DNA from: Halisarca cf. caerulea
Lineage: Eukaryota > Porifera > Demospongiae > Chondrillida > Halisarcidae
Reading direction: 5' to 3'
DNA: 64,000 bases
NCBI GenBank assembly: GCA_963170055.1
Contig: CAUJGJ010000037.1
Coordinates: 359,401-423,400 of the forward strand
In this document: piece by piece, positions 1 through 13,350 of the stretch
How positions within the stretch are numbered: position 1 is the stretch's first letter
How the letters are laid out: every line of letters starts with the position of its first letter
The notes under the pieces: model-generated
The model's database searches: none
Told to the model about the DNA's origin: nothing
Seen by the model: the letters and a program-made list of their open reading frames with translations, nothing else
Program-made: the position numbers and the translations under genes

Positions 1-960
1 GCTCCTAAGAAGCTCAAATAAGCATTTCTGAGCTAGATGGTTGGACAGTGCGCCCTGGCTTCCGTGTAAGCTGACTTGAAAGAACTTAAACATCTTTACT
101 GAGGATGATCGGGTGTCCAAATTTATACAACAAAATACAGGCCTGATAACCAGGATCTATTATTTCTGAAGCGTCCAATATGTAAACAGTTACGGCCGCC
201 ATTTTGCAGCAGTTAAGGAAAATTCGTGGATAAAATTTCGCGAATCTGAAGTCATTCATGAAATTTGCGAAAATAAAGTCCCACGAAAATTTCAGACAGT
301 ACGGTGTACATCCGTGAAAATCTAGATTGGGCTTTTGTGCAATGGTAAACATGGCTGTTGGTGACAGGGGCAGACCTAAGAAAGCTCTAGAAAATCAAAG
401 AAAAAAGGATCCAGAGTTGCCGGGTTAAAATTGGTTGGATTCATTCTTTTTGCCATGTTCCATTGCCACCTGTCATTGACTATCAATTATAGTGGCTATT
501 GATATCAATTTACTCTTTGGTAGTTGCAATTGCACATATTGGCAGTTGTTCTATTTATAGAAACAACATAAAAAATGGCCGCCCATCACGATCAACCTAT
601 AGCGGATTGAATTAAAATGCATTGTCTTGGCAGGAGGATCAGTATAGACTGACAAAGGCTCTTTTTGTCATCAGAAAGAATTATCTTTATAATGTCATCT
701 ATGAATTATCAATATGCCTTTGTAGTTGTGATTCATAAGAATGCTTATAGCCTTATTCTCCAAATCTTAAGGTTTCAACTCAAGGGGGCACAGGCCCTCC
801 TGGATCTGCCACTGGGTGAATATAAAAAGCAAAAATCGCTAAGAGCCAAGATCTGTGAAAGTTTTTACTCTGCAAAAATTGAAGTGTATATTATGATATG
901 CAAATAAATACAAAATGCACAATGCATGAAATATGAACGTAGAATTATGCAGCCACCCAC
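1..960. other. Left edge: P450 3' flank or last intron, no clear exon
   Basis: The C-terminal P450 exon should lie here or beyond the window edge. Two acceptor-like sites on the minus strand (near 640 and 870) open short frames, but neither gives a convincing P450 C-terminus. Positions about 215-345 resemble the TTCGCGAA/TTCGTGGA repeat family seen complete at 56103-56310. Positions about 776-812 match one end of the CAGTGGCGGATCC hairpin element seen complete at 34575-34653. Confidence 0.4.
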
Positions 961-3900
961 CTTAGCAAGCAAAGTCCACATTTCTAGTTCTGCCAATCGT
1001 CTTCCTATAAAGATGAAAATTTCATACCTTACACTCGCAGCTAACCCATTAAATAAAATTTTCTTCTGGCCTTTGTGGTCAGTTGCCATGGTAACCTTCC
1101 AGCCAACACATAAAGTAAGTTAGAGACACCATAGACACTATATACTACGTAAACTGAGTGGCATTAAATTTAGCAGGATGTTACCTTTAGGAGGGTCTTA
1201 AATTTTTCTTTTCCATGCACAACATTTTCACATTATACCAACATGATCAAGACATTGTGCAGGATAAGTAACCCACTTTCTGAAAACATAATCTTGAATC
1301 AGAATTTGATAATACATGTATAATAGTGGCCAATACCTCTTTTGCTTCAGAATCTCACACATGTAATGTCAGATACCAATCTGGCACTTTGGATAATACA
1401 TGGCATGTGGGGAGCTTTTCACTCAGCAATATGTTTACAAGTCAGAATAATGAAGTTGCAAAATATCATGATAAATTGCCCTGTAATCAACAGCAACATC
1501 ATTATATTACTACTTCAAGTGCAAACAGGAAATGAAGTGTAAGTATTAAGCAAAACACATATAATGGCAGCAAAAAGGAAGTCTACCAAAAACACATGCA
1601 TTTCATCATGCACAATATTATTAAGCAGCCAATAATGATAATTACATTATATTTTTATGAGTTTAACTTATTAAGCGCGTCAGAAATATGACTGATGCAC
1701 TTAGATCATAGTTTTTTTATTATGCGTTGTATATGATAATCCCTGAACATGATAAATTCTTCTAGGAACTATATATTGTGACAGTAGGAGAGTGCATGGG
1801 TATAGAGAAAATCTAAGCTAGACTGAGTGTCCAATTATAATGAGCTAAATGTTCACAGGAATGGCATTGGGGAATAGCACAGTACAATATATAATTGTGA
1901 AAGTGTACGGCACAGGGTGTTGAGGGGGGGGGGGGGGGGTATAGGAACTGTGCAAGGTATATAGAGGTGGTGCTTACCACAATAATTACATTAACCAGAA
2001 ATATTGGCTGTCATTTTTTGGTGGATTGGGAGTTTCATCAAGTACTGCCAACACAATACCCACCAATTTTTCTGTACATGCAAGGTTGACTTTCCTGCAG
2101 TTGGAGTTTCATGATAACTGGTTATATACAGTAATTCAGTGACTTTGAGAATGGAGTAGATCATACTAAGTATCGTATACGCTTTTAAAATAATTTCTGC
2201 GTGGTTAAATATTTGCGGTATTCACGGATAGGAAGCCATCCACGAAAGTTTAGACCCGCGAAAATTTAAATTGGGCTCTTGTGCAATGACAAAACATGGC
2301 CGTACGCGAATATTAAAACGTGAAAATTGCTAAAAGACAAAATCCATGAAATATTAAAGCACATACGGTATCTCCTAGACTAGAAAACTGAGAGAAAATC
2401 AAGAATAAAACAGTAAGCGACAGAATTCTTGGAAAACTTGCATCCTAGTATGAAAATTGATCGAAATTATATACCTTTTGAAAGTCATGGAATGTTTACT
2501 ACCAGTCACGCAGTAGCTGTGGCTATATAAATACAAATATAACCTAGTAAGCAGGCTAACCACAAAAACAAAATCCACCAAATGAACGCCTAAGAAAGTC
2601 CAAACCTGCCCAATATTCTTTCTGCCAATAGTTTTGGTTATACCATATAGTATTCTTATAGTATACCTACAAGATGTGCTAGGGTGGAATTCTTACCCTC
2701 GGCTGTCCACCCCAATAATGGAATTCACATAAAGAAACTCACCAATACACATTCGCGGACCAAATCCGAATATCTCAGCTGCAATCAGCTGTTTCCCAAA
2801 TTTACCATCATTCTTGTTTTCTCTCACCCATCTTTCTGGACGAAACTCCTCAGGATCCATAAAGATTTCTGGGTCTTTTCCCATTGCTGCCACATTTAAC
2901 ATCACAATTGTCTAAAATTAATTTGAAGATTCTGCAGTAAAGCTATATTTCCATAAATAACAACACATTCATGAACCAATTTCTATACAGCAGTTCATTT
3001 TCAATGTGTAAATGAATTTATTAAATAAATGACATTCAGAAAACACAAAGGAAGCAACTTAGGTGTCAAAATTTACACCAGCAACAGTTGCTGCAACTGT
3101 TGTCTGGATATTTCTTAGTATTACATAAATTTTGTTACAGTAGTAGAAAAATTGATGGCACCAAGGAATCACCTTGAAGATAATGGATTTCCATAGACCA
3201 GCAGATAGGCAAACCACCATGTCTTGGCCTGAAATAATAGCTAAAACAGAATCTTTTTCCTCTTTCATCAAAATTAAGGTTAATTTTCTTTATCTCAATA
3301 AGGGCAACTGGAACTGCTTCTTAACCAGCATATCTTCTCGAAATGGCATTGTCAAAGGAAGCAGTTCCGGTTGCCCTCACTGAGACAAAGAAAATTAACT
3401 TTATTTTGACAAAAGAGGAAAAAGATTCTGTTTTAGCTATTATTTCAGGCCAAGACATGGTGGTTTGCCTATCTACTGGTCTATGGAAATCGATTATCTT
3501 CGAGGTGATTCCTTGGTGCCATCAATTTGTTCATATTATATTTCAAATTGAAGTTTTCAGTTTTGCTGGTGGCAATTAGGTTAGAGTATCTATGGTTAGA
3601 GAACCCCCATTAATCCATGGACTGAAAAACTTTTGTTATCAGAGAAAAAACTTTATTTCTAGCAAATTTACAAATGACATCATCTTTTGCAGCAACAAGC
3701 TCAGTATGGCTTGTTGCCTTGCAAATAGTGAGCAAATTGTGCTACACTTTGAATGTGACATCTTCCTTTAAGTTAGTAACATCTCAATAAAGCACTCCCG
3801 TTTGCTTGACAATGTGTCAATAATTCGCTAAACCATAGACTCTCTATACATAGAGTGTCTATGGTTAAACCATAGAAACAGCCGATATTGCATTTTGGAT

Positions 3901-6900
3901 GTAGCTTTAGTGTAACCATAGATACTCTATGGTGTAACTTCATATAGAGGTATTTTCAAATCGTGAAATAATTATACTTAGTCTAGATAAATTTAAAAAG
4001 TCAAGTAGACTGAGATCAGTGACTCCACTATATTCATATTAGCATGCCTAAATAGTGCAGTTGCATGGTTAGCTATTTATACCATAGGGATGTACTTACA
4101 GCCTAGTCATTATAGCTTCAGTACACTTTTCAGTGTAGCAGTCCACAGACACATTGATGTAGGACCTGGTATAATATCACATAATTTAATTAAGACACAG
4201 AGTGAAGTAAAGTCAACTCAACATTATACATTTCACCTTTGCTGGTATATGATAACCTCCAAGTACCACATCTTCATCCAAGATACGTGCAAAAGGCACG
4301 GGAAATACACTTTGAAACCTAAAGAGTGCAATAAAATAAATTTATTCAGAAATAACATTGAACACTATATAACCATATTAATTCCCTGCAGAAAAAAACA
4401 TACAAATAACTTACTCTATATATTGTATAGAGTAAGTACAATGAATAGAGAAAAGGTTATGGTGACTTCACCTGTCTTAAAGTTAATGGTATGATGAACT
4501 TAATAGTCAATGTATAATAAACACAGCCTTCTGTGTATCACTCAGTACTGAGGCTTAATTCCTAAGTTGTTGTGGTTGGCATCATTAAACGGATACCTTT
4601 ACCTGTTTAAAGGGTTGCATGCCTATAGTTCTAAGTGAGCCTACCCTGCATGCATGCAGGTGATACTTTCAATATATCTAGGGCTTGAGTTCTGTGATGT
4701 ATACATTAACTATGGTGACATTGAGGTCACAGTACTCTTAGTTATATAAGTAGGCAAAACTGTGTTGAGCCTTGCACTAAATTAATGTGAAAAAATCACT
4801 TCCTGGTAATATATATTTCAGATCTCCACAAAAGACATAATTGGCCATTTCGATAGTTCCAAGTAGATCGAAACCATGTGATAAAATGTGACCTCAGGAG
4901 GATAGCACTTACAGCTAATTCAAAGTGACAAACAATAATCAGGAGACCAACTACATGCACACAATTAGCAGCTTCTACATACTAGCACATGAAAAGCAAA
5001 GACAATGCATCATACATGCAGCCCCTCATTAAATGTCTAAAATTTAATTCATGTGATATCAGTTGTCTTGTTTAAGCTTCTATTCCAACTTCACACACCT
5101 GGCTGAAAAGGTGGTTGTTCACACTACAAAGATTGGCAAAATTATTTGGTGCTCCCATGCCTAGGGATGATGCATACAATCAGTAGTTAACTATAATTTT
5201 CGGTTAAACACAGGGTATTTATAACTGTCCAGGAATAAAATGCAAAAATGGCCGTCTTGAATAGCTTCATGAATTATCGATCCTTTCTATTTAGTTGACT
5301 AGATTTTTGCCCAGTTCTTCTTACTGAATGAAAGATCTATAATATATTCTGCGCATGATGGTGCTAAACTAGCGATTGTTTCTATTGTCTGAAGAAAGAT
5401 AACGAGCCTGGAATACATAGCAGTTTCAGACAAACTTTGCCTTGGCCACACCTTTAGATCCCTTTCAATTCACATGAAACAACACGAAAAGACAGAACAA
5501 ATGGTGAGCTATCCCAAAATCGTTCCATGCAGGCTATAGGTTATAATCTTCCATAAGAAAGTTCTTTTCACCCTTCAAACAACCAAAATTTAGCATAAAT
5601 GGTCAAATTGCAAGAAACTGCTTGATTATAGCACTACGCCTGGAACGATTTTTACAAACCAAAACATCTTAATAAGACTCCATCAAAGAAGGATTCGATG
5701 AGATTCAAAGGCATCTAGAGGTCCCGCGAAGCGACTTTATCTTCTCCTTCAACAAAACTACCATTTTTGTGACGTTTCATGAGTACGTAGGTGCAACGTC
5801 ACAAAAGTCGCCTTCTACGTGAAATTTGCGTCGTCATCTAAAAGACGCTCAATGACGCATTAAAAACAGCCGCTAGTTGATGACGTAGAAAACAAGCACC
5901 GCCCACAATCAGAACAAGCAACAGATGGTTATAAATACCCTGTGAAAGCTATGTTCATTCATCTGTAGGATATGAATTGGCCAACTAGTTACTCGGTGTA
6001 CGCACATCACACGCCACAATTTGTGCAAATTTAAAATATGTATTTAGCTAAGTTCGTTAAACCATGGTACTTCATGGTGTCGTGTCACTTATCACAAGAG
6101 AGAAAAGAGTGTGATTTAATGACGGACATCAAAGAGCCATGGTTTAACTATTATAACTTATGTGGAGAAGACCATACATGCAATAGAATACAGTATGCAC
6201 TATGCAGTTGGTAAGGTAGCATTTAAGAATTTGCCAGCAATTCAACAGATTAATAATAGCACAATATTCCTATTGGTATCAAACAATTAAAATGATGTAT
6301 ACTTGACAAACATGCACACCTAAAGTAGCTTGAAATCTGTCTTTTACTGTAACAGTGAATGACATTGTCCACTTTCTATATATTAAACAATTCTAGAAAA
6401 CTACATATATTCCTTCAAAGTTTACCTTGCTGCTTCCCTCTGTATACCCTTAATGTAAGTCAGCTTATGCAATGACTCTTCTGTAATGATCCCATTTCTC
6501 CCAATGACAGACAAAACTTCCATATGGGCCTTCTCTTGCACATGAGGGTGCTTGGCCACAATGCATAGACCAAGTGCTGTTGTATTAACAGTCTATATAA
6601 CATAGAAAAAATCAAGGAAAGTGCATGGCATAGCTTAATGTTTGCAAAAGATACTACAAGCCTTAGGGTAAAAATCAGTACATTTACTTTTTAATTATGT
6701 GATTACAGTGAATTATGTAATGGGAAAGGCAATACAAATTAAGGGATGACTTGCAGTTACGTGGGATAAACACAAACGGACATAGTGGAAGGGAGACAGA
6801 AACATACACACAAGCACACATGCACATACACCCACACCCACACCCACACCCACACACACACACACACACTCACACGTACAGTGTTAACTCTTATAAACTT

Positions 6901-7117
6901 GGGTTCATAACAGATCACTTAAAAAAATCTCATTCAACAACATGTGATTACATTAAAAAGTATCATTGACAATCAATATAAAAACAGACCTATATATAGG
7001 TAAATAATTTAATAGACACATGCACATGCACATTACTCATTACAACTAGTATCTACAGCCTAAGCATACACTACAACACACACACACACGCGCACACACT
7101 GCACATTCACACACACA

Positions 7118-7179
<62 letters not shown>

Positions 7180-10100
7180 CACACACACACACACACACAA
7201 GCTAGGACACATACACACAAATTGTTCTGCATGCGGATTCAGGGAGTGGGTATATATATGAATCATAGAGATTTTTGATTAATTTTTTTTGCAATAGCTT
7301 CATAAGTGTGAGAATGGCCCATATGATAATTAGGACTTTTTAAAAAACTAATACCATAAGTAATCTTCAAATGGAACCACGGCAATGCCCCGCATGCAGA
7401 TATGCTCCTTTTGCACCGGGGCCCATAGTCAGTGCTTCCACACTCATTGACAATAGTTTCAACAGATTTTGAAAACATCATCAAAGATAAAATTTCATTA
7501 TCCATTAAAAATATAATATTATGTTTACTACTTCCAATACTGGTCTAACCTTAGAGAAACCACAGTATCACACGAATTGCGTATTAAAGTGATTCTAAGG
7601 GCATTCTCGGACTTATACTCCTAGAACTGAGGAAATCGTTCAGGTATAAAGTAAGTGCCTCTTTTAGGAATTATGTACAAAGCACCATTAGGGTCTGAGA
7701 AAGTTTTACTTTGTTTATGTGCTACACCTGTGCCCCATTCCAATTGGTACATGAGACAAATATCACATATATACCATATCAATTGAGAAGAGACTGCACA
7801 TCAAAGATTTCAAATGTTGGCCTTAAACGAGGAATACCCCAACTAAATGCATGAGATTCTCGATCTGAGTCCACTACCAACCAGAAGCTGCTGACAAATT
7901 TATAATTACCTTGCTTACATTAGGTAGGGCTGCATGCATGCATGGCTTATACTTCATCATACATAGACATTTACATGACTTTACATGCATCGTCAAGCGC
8001 AATAAGCACAAAACATCCTTTAAGTTGGTTCACCTGGTCCATCAAGTTGAGCATGATTAGAATAATAGTGACAGACTGCATTGCCAAGATATACTCACAG
8101 TATCACTACTAGCTGAGAGGAAATCTGCTAAGTTCATCGAGATTCTATCATGCGACAATCCTTGTGCCTTCCACTGTTCAAGGAAGGTGCCTTCAGCAGG
8201 GTCTTCAGAGGAAGTGATTCCTTTGCTCTCCATGTCCTTAATAATTTCCAGCATAGATGCATTAAATTTTTCAAATCCAGCTTTCCCTAACTTCATAGTT
8301 TTAACAGGAAAATATTTCAGAACAAAGGGTGGATAATTTTGAACTCTTAGAGCATTTGAAAATGCTCGTACACCTTCAAAGGTATCTATGTAACGTTGAT
8401 CGCTACTTCTCTGAACATTCAAAACCTGAGGGAATAGGAATCTTGACATGGCTAAAACAAAGGCAACAAACAGCCATAAATAATGAAACAGTATATAAAC
8501 ATATTTTAATATACAGCTCAATAACATGCATAATATGCATAACATGCATAAATTATTATATGCACATAATTATATGATTATAAATATACTGCCCCAAGCC
8601 AAGGTTGTGGGCAATGACTGGAATATCATACAAGTGAACTGAACAGGATGTCCTAACTGACTTATATCCCAAATAACAAACTAGCATGATACTAATCAAA
8701 GTTGTGTTCAGCAAGTTAGTATGACCAGTATAGCTCAATGCAGGTATATAGTCTATGGCATAAGGATAGTAACAACCACTAACTAACATTATTAGTACCT
8801 TAGCAAAAGGTGAGTAAGTAGCAGCTAGATGACACTCCTCACAATATAGTGATGGTTATTTGAGCACTTTGTCACTGATCATGCAAAAACAACAAGAGAA
8901 GGTGATACTCCATATGCCAGCCCCTAAATATTTTTTGCAAATCAAGTTCTTGTTTAAGCATACCTTAGTCTACACCCATATTCAAACCCCATGGATGCAC
9001 GGATAGTGGTATATGCTGTGTTTTGCAGTAGTATGGGCCCCTAAACTAAGGAAACCTGAATTCTTCTAACCTTTCAATGATGATGGAATAAAATAAGCAA
9101 ACTTTTAAATTTATGAAGGAATATACACTCGAGTAAGCTTCAAATTGTTTTCACAACTTTCTATCTCCATGGTTCTTTAAAGCTGTCTCCATAGGATTAA
9201 CAAAATTATTATTGTGTTTGCCATGTTTGCTGTGTGTGTTGAGCAAACGCCGCAGACACAGGATTTATAGGTATATGCTGAACTGGAGACATATGGGGCC
9301 AAAAATTGTCATCTGACTAAAGTTATAAATAGCACCAATTCGGAAGCACCTTCACTGCGAGCAAAATCCTCCTTCTCAGTGAGATACGCAGAAGCTATTG
9401 CACTGTGCAATAAAGAGCCAATGCATTGTTGGTTAAACAATATGATATATTTGCTGTGGGTGCTTAACTTGTTTACTAATTAGGCTGTGTGAGGTGCTTT
9501 GTCATACTGGGAGGCAGTTTTGGTTAGCTGCACTATACTATTGTATGGCAAACAAGTTGACTCAACTGACAAAAGGTAACTGGCAAGTTATCAGTGCTTG
9601 TTTGATTGTACGCACTTTTGACCCAAAAGTGTGCAATATACGCTGCAGAATGCACTTTTTCAAGTTCCCTTTGATGTGGACCACAACTATAGAACAACAC
9701 TCAGGTTGGGACGTAGTGAATCAACACTTAATAATTAGTATACCAGTTGCACAAAGTTCAGACCTTGCTATAATTCCAAGACCTAAATACTCTAAATCGG
9801 GAAATATTCGTGAACAATGAATTTCGCGAATTGGCGTCAGGTCTGGTAGGCAGAAAAATTCACAACTAAAAATTTCACAAGTCTCACCATAGATTGTCTA
9901 TACCTATACTTTGGAATGGAACGTGTGCAGAAATATTTGCGACAACACAATTTGCGAGTGGAGTCAATTCGCGAAAAACGCAAATACTATTAATTGGTCA
10001 CAAAAGTGTCCCAATTTAGGGTAGCACTTGTGGGTCCGGGAGCAAGATGATGTTACATGGCTACCATCATGGCTGACGTAGGTATTTAGTTACCCTAATG

Positions 10101-10424
10101 CTAAAATCAGAAATCCAACCTCTTTTTCATTGAATTTTCAAGGTATTTATGTTTTAGGCCTTGTAACATGATGTATTGAGCCTCAAGCAGAGCAATGTGA
10201 CGGCCAACTAAGTCAAGATTTTGAAAATTCTTTAGCATCTTACTGTACTGTCTGTGCTCTGACCAAATTGCTCAATTTAAGGCTCATCTTATAGTGCACA
10301 TGTACATCCAAGTCACTCTTCACTATAGATATGTTCTTAATTCAGTCTCAAACAGAGCCGCAATGTGAGTTGAAAACATCCATTCTGGGCCAAAAGGTTA
10401 AATTTTACCCTAAGACATGCGCGT

Positions 10425-10473
<49 letters not shown>

Positions 10474-12985
10474 ACTTTTAATACGATGCCGTTCCTTCAT
10501 AATATAACTCTCATATGCTGCAATTAAAAAGCCTGCAAACTGCACTAAAACCAAAAAAATAATGATGTGACAGTCGTTTACCTTCAAAGGACCACAAAGG
10601 AATAAACTCCATCAAATCTCTGCTGTAGCCCTGTTCATCCACTGACTCCTGAACTAGCTCAAGAAAAGTCTCTGAAACTGCATCCAAACGTTTAATATGC
10701 CTCCTAAGTTTTCTAGGTATCACAATTGGGTTCAATTCAGAGCGAAGATTCTTCCATTGCTCTCCTTCACTGAAGTACGTAAATATATAAGAGGAAACTG
10801 TAGGATGTTCAATATACAGTAGGGATCAAAAAAAGTTTACATTTCGTATTAGTAATACGCATCGTTTTACGCAGTGATTACCAAGCGTATTGCGGAAAAT
10901 TACTCTCTGTATTGTGTTGCGTATTACAGATCATTGGGCTGCGTAATTTTCTATTGCCAACGAGTCACGCGCACTAATATTAGATGCGCGCATACTTTTT
11001 ATTATGTTGACCAATGACAAAATGGCCGTAGCGGCGACCTTGGAAATAGCGTTCACTGAGTCTTTTAACTTAGTTTCGAAGTCTTTGAAATCAAGGAAAA
11101 TTGCATTCAATGTTGATTATGACTCTTCGGAAGACACTAAAGAAACCTTTGGAGTAGACAGGTATTTCACTAGTTATCAGCTCGTAGCCTACCTACGTAT
11201 GTAGCCATAAGCTTTTATCTCTAAGATCGTTCCCATTTTGCTAAGGAAAACGCGTGGTTTAGTGTTTTGGTCAGAAAAAGAGAACATTTCCGTCTTGATA
11301 TGTGACTTGCCGAACTAGTAAGTTGCGACATTGAAATTATCGCATATAGAACACCTTTGCCCACTTCTGTTATTACCACTTTGCTGTTATACTTAACTTC
11401 AATGCCAACTTGCAACTTGTGTACAAAGGAACGACATATTGGACAAACTATAGGATTAAGTGCGTAGGTGTCTCGATCAGACTCCCCTATACAACGGAAA
11501 CAGTCAACCTCGCTTCTGCTCAGTAATGAATGTTCAGTGATTGATTGCATGTGTTCTCGATAATCCGGAATTCTTGCTAATCCTGCAAAAACTTTGTGTC
11601 CTTTGGAGTGTCGGATTAGCAAGATTCCACTAAGATGAAACCTGCTGTTCATGACACTTGCGTATGGATGAAATATTGGGCAACCCTGGAAGTCACGACA
11701 CCTCTGTAATCAAGACACATTTGGTGATCCCAAAGGTTACACAGGCATTACACAGGTCCCTGTGGTTCCAAAAAGTGGATTCTCAAGACTGTAGCAGTTT
11801 TTCAAGGCTCTCTTTCATAGGCGGCTTCTCAAGACTCTCTTTCATCAAAGGTTCACCTCAAATAGTCATGAAACCATATCAAATTAAATATACTATCTGC
11901 ATACTCAAAATCCTTCATTAAGTGAGGTACAATACATTTTTCCCTTTTCATTCCTACTTCTCTATTCTCAAGATCACTAGTCTGGTTCTCTTCAATTTCC
12001 CCTCAGTACTCAAGCTCACACTGGCTACAATCCAATGGACCATAGGTACGTCTGTATTATCTATGGATATACAACCTCGAGGTGGGAAATAAAATGGCGG
12101 TCTGTTGATATTGCAATATAAGTGCTTTCAATTTCAGCTATTCTTGTGCAGTAGCCTAATAGTATTGAAGGCTAAATATACTAAGTCTTGCATTTGTGGG
12201 AAGGATTATACCTAGGTATGGTTTATGATAAATGATCCTAAGAATGGTCACCTAACACTGGTAATTTTGTATTTTTAAGTTATTTTCGACCAATTACACT
12301 TGTTGCATTTTACAGGTTCTTTAAAGGTAAAAAATTACTGAACGTCAGCGCCTGGAAATGTGGTCTTTTAAAAGAGGTGGTCGCTCGTGGCAGTGGTCTC
12401 TCAAATCAGATGCCACTGTAATTGCAATTAATATACAGTGGACAAATAGACACTGATTCACAACTTGTACTATCGAAATAATGCTGTAGTTGCTACCTGT
12501 TACCTGGTTGATAAGGTATACACAAACACCTGGTCGAGTATCAATGGTTTCATGGAAAATTTCACTGCATATAGTCTATTATAATAATCATAAATATTAA
12601 CTTACCTCACAGTTAGTGATAAGGGATGGTGAGATGTAGAATTGGTCTTTGATGATTCCATGATAATTCGAAAAGGATCGGAACCACCTCCACGGCTTGG
12701 ATACTTCCCTTCTTTCTTTCTGATAACCTCTACATCTTCTGGGTTGCTGGTAATAACAATATACGTCATAGGAGCAACTTTTACGCGAAATATCTTTCCA
12801 TGCTTCTTAGCCAAACTTCGATAAAACACAAACTTGTTTGTGTCTTCTCTGAACATTTCAGGAGCAATTCCCCACAACAGAGAACTCCCCTTTTCCGTAG
12901 GCATTTCTTTGAAAGTTCTTGGGGAGACTTTGTTACCGTGGATTGACCGCTGTGTCAATTTGAACCACAATCTACTTCGGATCAA
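961..12985 (-). CDS. Mitochondrial-clan cytochrome P450, 7 exons, 3' end not found
   Basis: Heme-thiolate monooxygenase of the mitochondrial (CYP27/CYP24/CYP11-like) clan, which takes electrons from adrenodoxin in the mitochondrial matrix; substrate unknown, sterol-like by family. Exons in transcription order: 12606-12985, 10582-10769, 8099-8451, 6426-6592, 4237-4318, 2743-2911, 961-1004. All joins are GT/AG and the phases agree, giving 461 residues. The first ~25 residues are basic with no acidic residue, as in a mitochondrial presequence. EGKYPSR (the clan's B-region signature) is in exon 1. The I-helix is SASSDT at the exon 3/4 join, where Ser replaces the usual second Gly. ExxR is EAAR (E360-R363), FRPERW is at 413-418, and the heme loop is FGFGPRMCIG with Cys445. 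RRLAELEM (L-helix) follows in exon 7. The last ~30-40 residues were not located below 961. Most introns are 1.5-2 kb and hold repeats. Confidence 0.94.
2171..2370. mobile_element. MITE, TTCGTGGA family (degenerate copy)
   Basis: A roughly 200-bp element whose ends are inverted: TATCGTATACGCTTTTAAAA at the left, and TTAAAGCACATACGGTA at the right. The interior shares words with the copy at 56103-56310 (tttgcggtattcacgga, cgcgaaaatt, ggccgtacgcgaatatt). It lies in a P450 intron. Confidence 0.65.
3149..3528. repeat. Long palindrome: two inverted copies of a RecQ-like helicase fragment
   Basis: The left arm 3149-3320 is the near-perfect reverse complement of the right arm 3358-3528, with a 37-bp spacer. 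On the plus strand the right arm reads from an ATG at 3343 as a peptide with KEEKDSVLAIISGQDMVVCL, then STGLWKSIIFEVIPW. This looks like the start of a RecQ-type helicase, where LPTGxGKS (Walker A) is degraded to STGLWKS. The left arm encodes the same peptide on the minus strand. It lies in the P450 intron between exons 5 and 6 and is not expected to make an active helicase. Confidence 0.8.
3836..3871. repeat. Short hairpin of the CCATAGACACTCTATA family
   Basis: AACCATAGACTCTCTAT is followed within a few bases by its inverted copy ATAGAGTGTCTATGGTT. Related words occur at about 1130, 31764, 56653-56750 and 58381, so this is a dispersed short inverted-repeat family. Confidence 0.6.
5765..5806. 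repeat. Inverted repeat with CRE-like TGACGT cores
   Basis: TTTTGTGACGTT at 5765-5776 is exactly inverted as AACGTCACAAAA at 5795-5806. Further TGACG words follow down to about 5885. Whether it is a small transposon end or a regulatory site cannot be told from sequence. Confidence 0.45.
6056..6148. mobile_element. Small hairpin MITE
   Basis: A perfect 12-bp terminal inverted repeat, GTTAAACCATGG at 6056-6067 and CCATGGTTTAAC at 6137-6148, encloses about 70 bp. It lies in a P450 intron. Confidence 0.55.
6823..7200. repeat. CA-rich microsatellites
   Basis: A (CCCACA)/(CA) tract at about 6823-6872 and a longer CA tract with CACGCG interruptions at about 7075-7200, both in a P450 intron. Cys/Val or His/Thr frames across them are by-products of the dinucleotide repeat. 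Confidence 0.9.
10426..10470. repeat. (CA)n microsatellite
   Basis: A pure CA run about 45 bp long, just downstream (in gene orientation) of P450 exon 2. Confidence 0.9.
10800..11700. other. P450 intron 1 with two unrecognised open frames
   Basis: Positions 11004-11204 (plus) and 11221-11652 (minus) stay open for 66 and 143 codons. The minus frame has two cysteine pairs (CFRC and CPIC) about 25 residues apart, as in a treble-clef or zinc-binding fragment. No start context, splice sites or family could be assigned. A captured transposon fragment is as likely as a gene. Confidence 0.25.
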
Positions 12986-13340
12986 TGACTGGAAGCATAG
13001 AAAGGGAAACTCGCATTAATACTTGAGATGAGAGGTATAACCTAGGTAGAAATACAGAGAATAAATACAATGCAAGGAAACATTTTGAAGACCTGGCAAA
13101 ACATCGTAGTCTGTTTTAGTCCACAGCGAGGTCCACAGAGATGTCCACGAGAGCCCAGAAGCCAGAACAATATTACGCGTTGCCAAAAGGGTCTTACTCC
13201 AGTCAGTCTCGCGGGTCAGACCCTGACCTGGGTCTAAACCAGCACTATTTTGGCGCAGAGCGCGCAGGATCCTGCGCCGACGATAGTTAATTGATACCTT
13301 TGATCTCACCGTGGGCAGGATACGACACCTCACGATCATT
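12986..13340. promoter_or_regulatory. 5' flank of the P450 gene
   Basis: This GC-richer stretch lies directly upstream of the P450 start codon and should hold its promoter and 5' UTR. No TATA box or other defined site was recognised. Confidence 0.3.
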
Positions 13341-13350
13341 GGTAAACAAA

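Noticed and set aside
640..870. Minus-strand acceptor-like sites that could start the last P450 exon
   Set aside because: The resulting peptides do not resemble P450 C-termini clearly enough to call an exon.
9494..9820. 108-codon plus-strand frame in a P450 intron
   Set aside because: No recognised similarity, and its 3' end enters TTCGCGAA-type repeat sequence.
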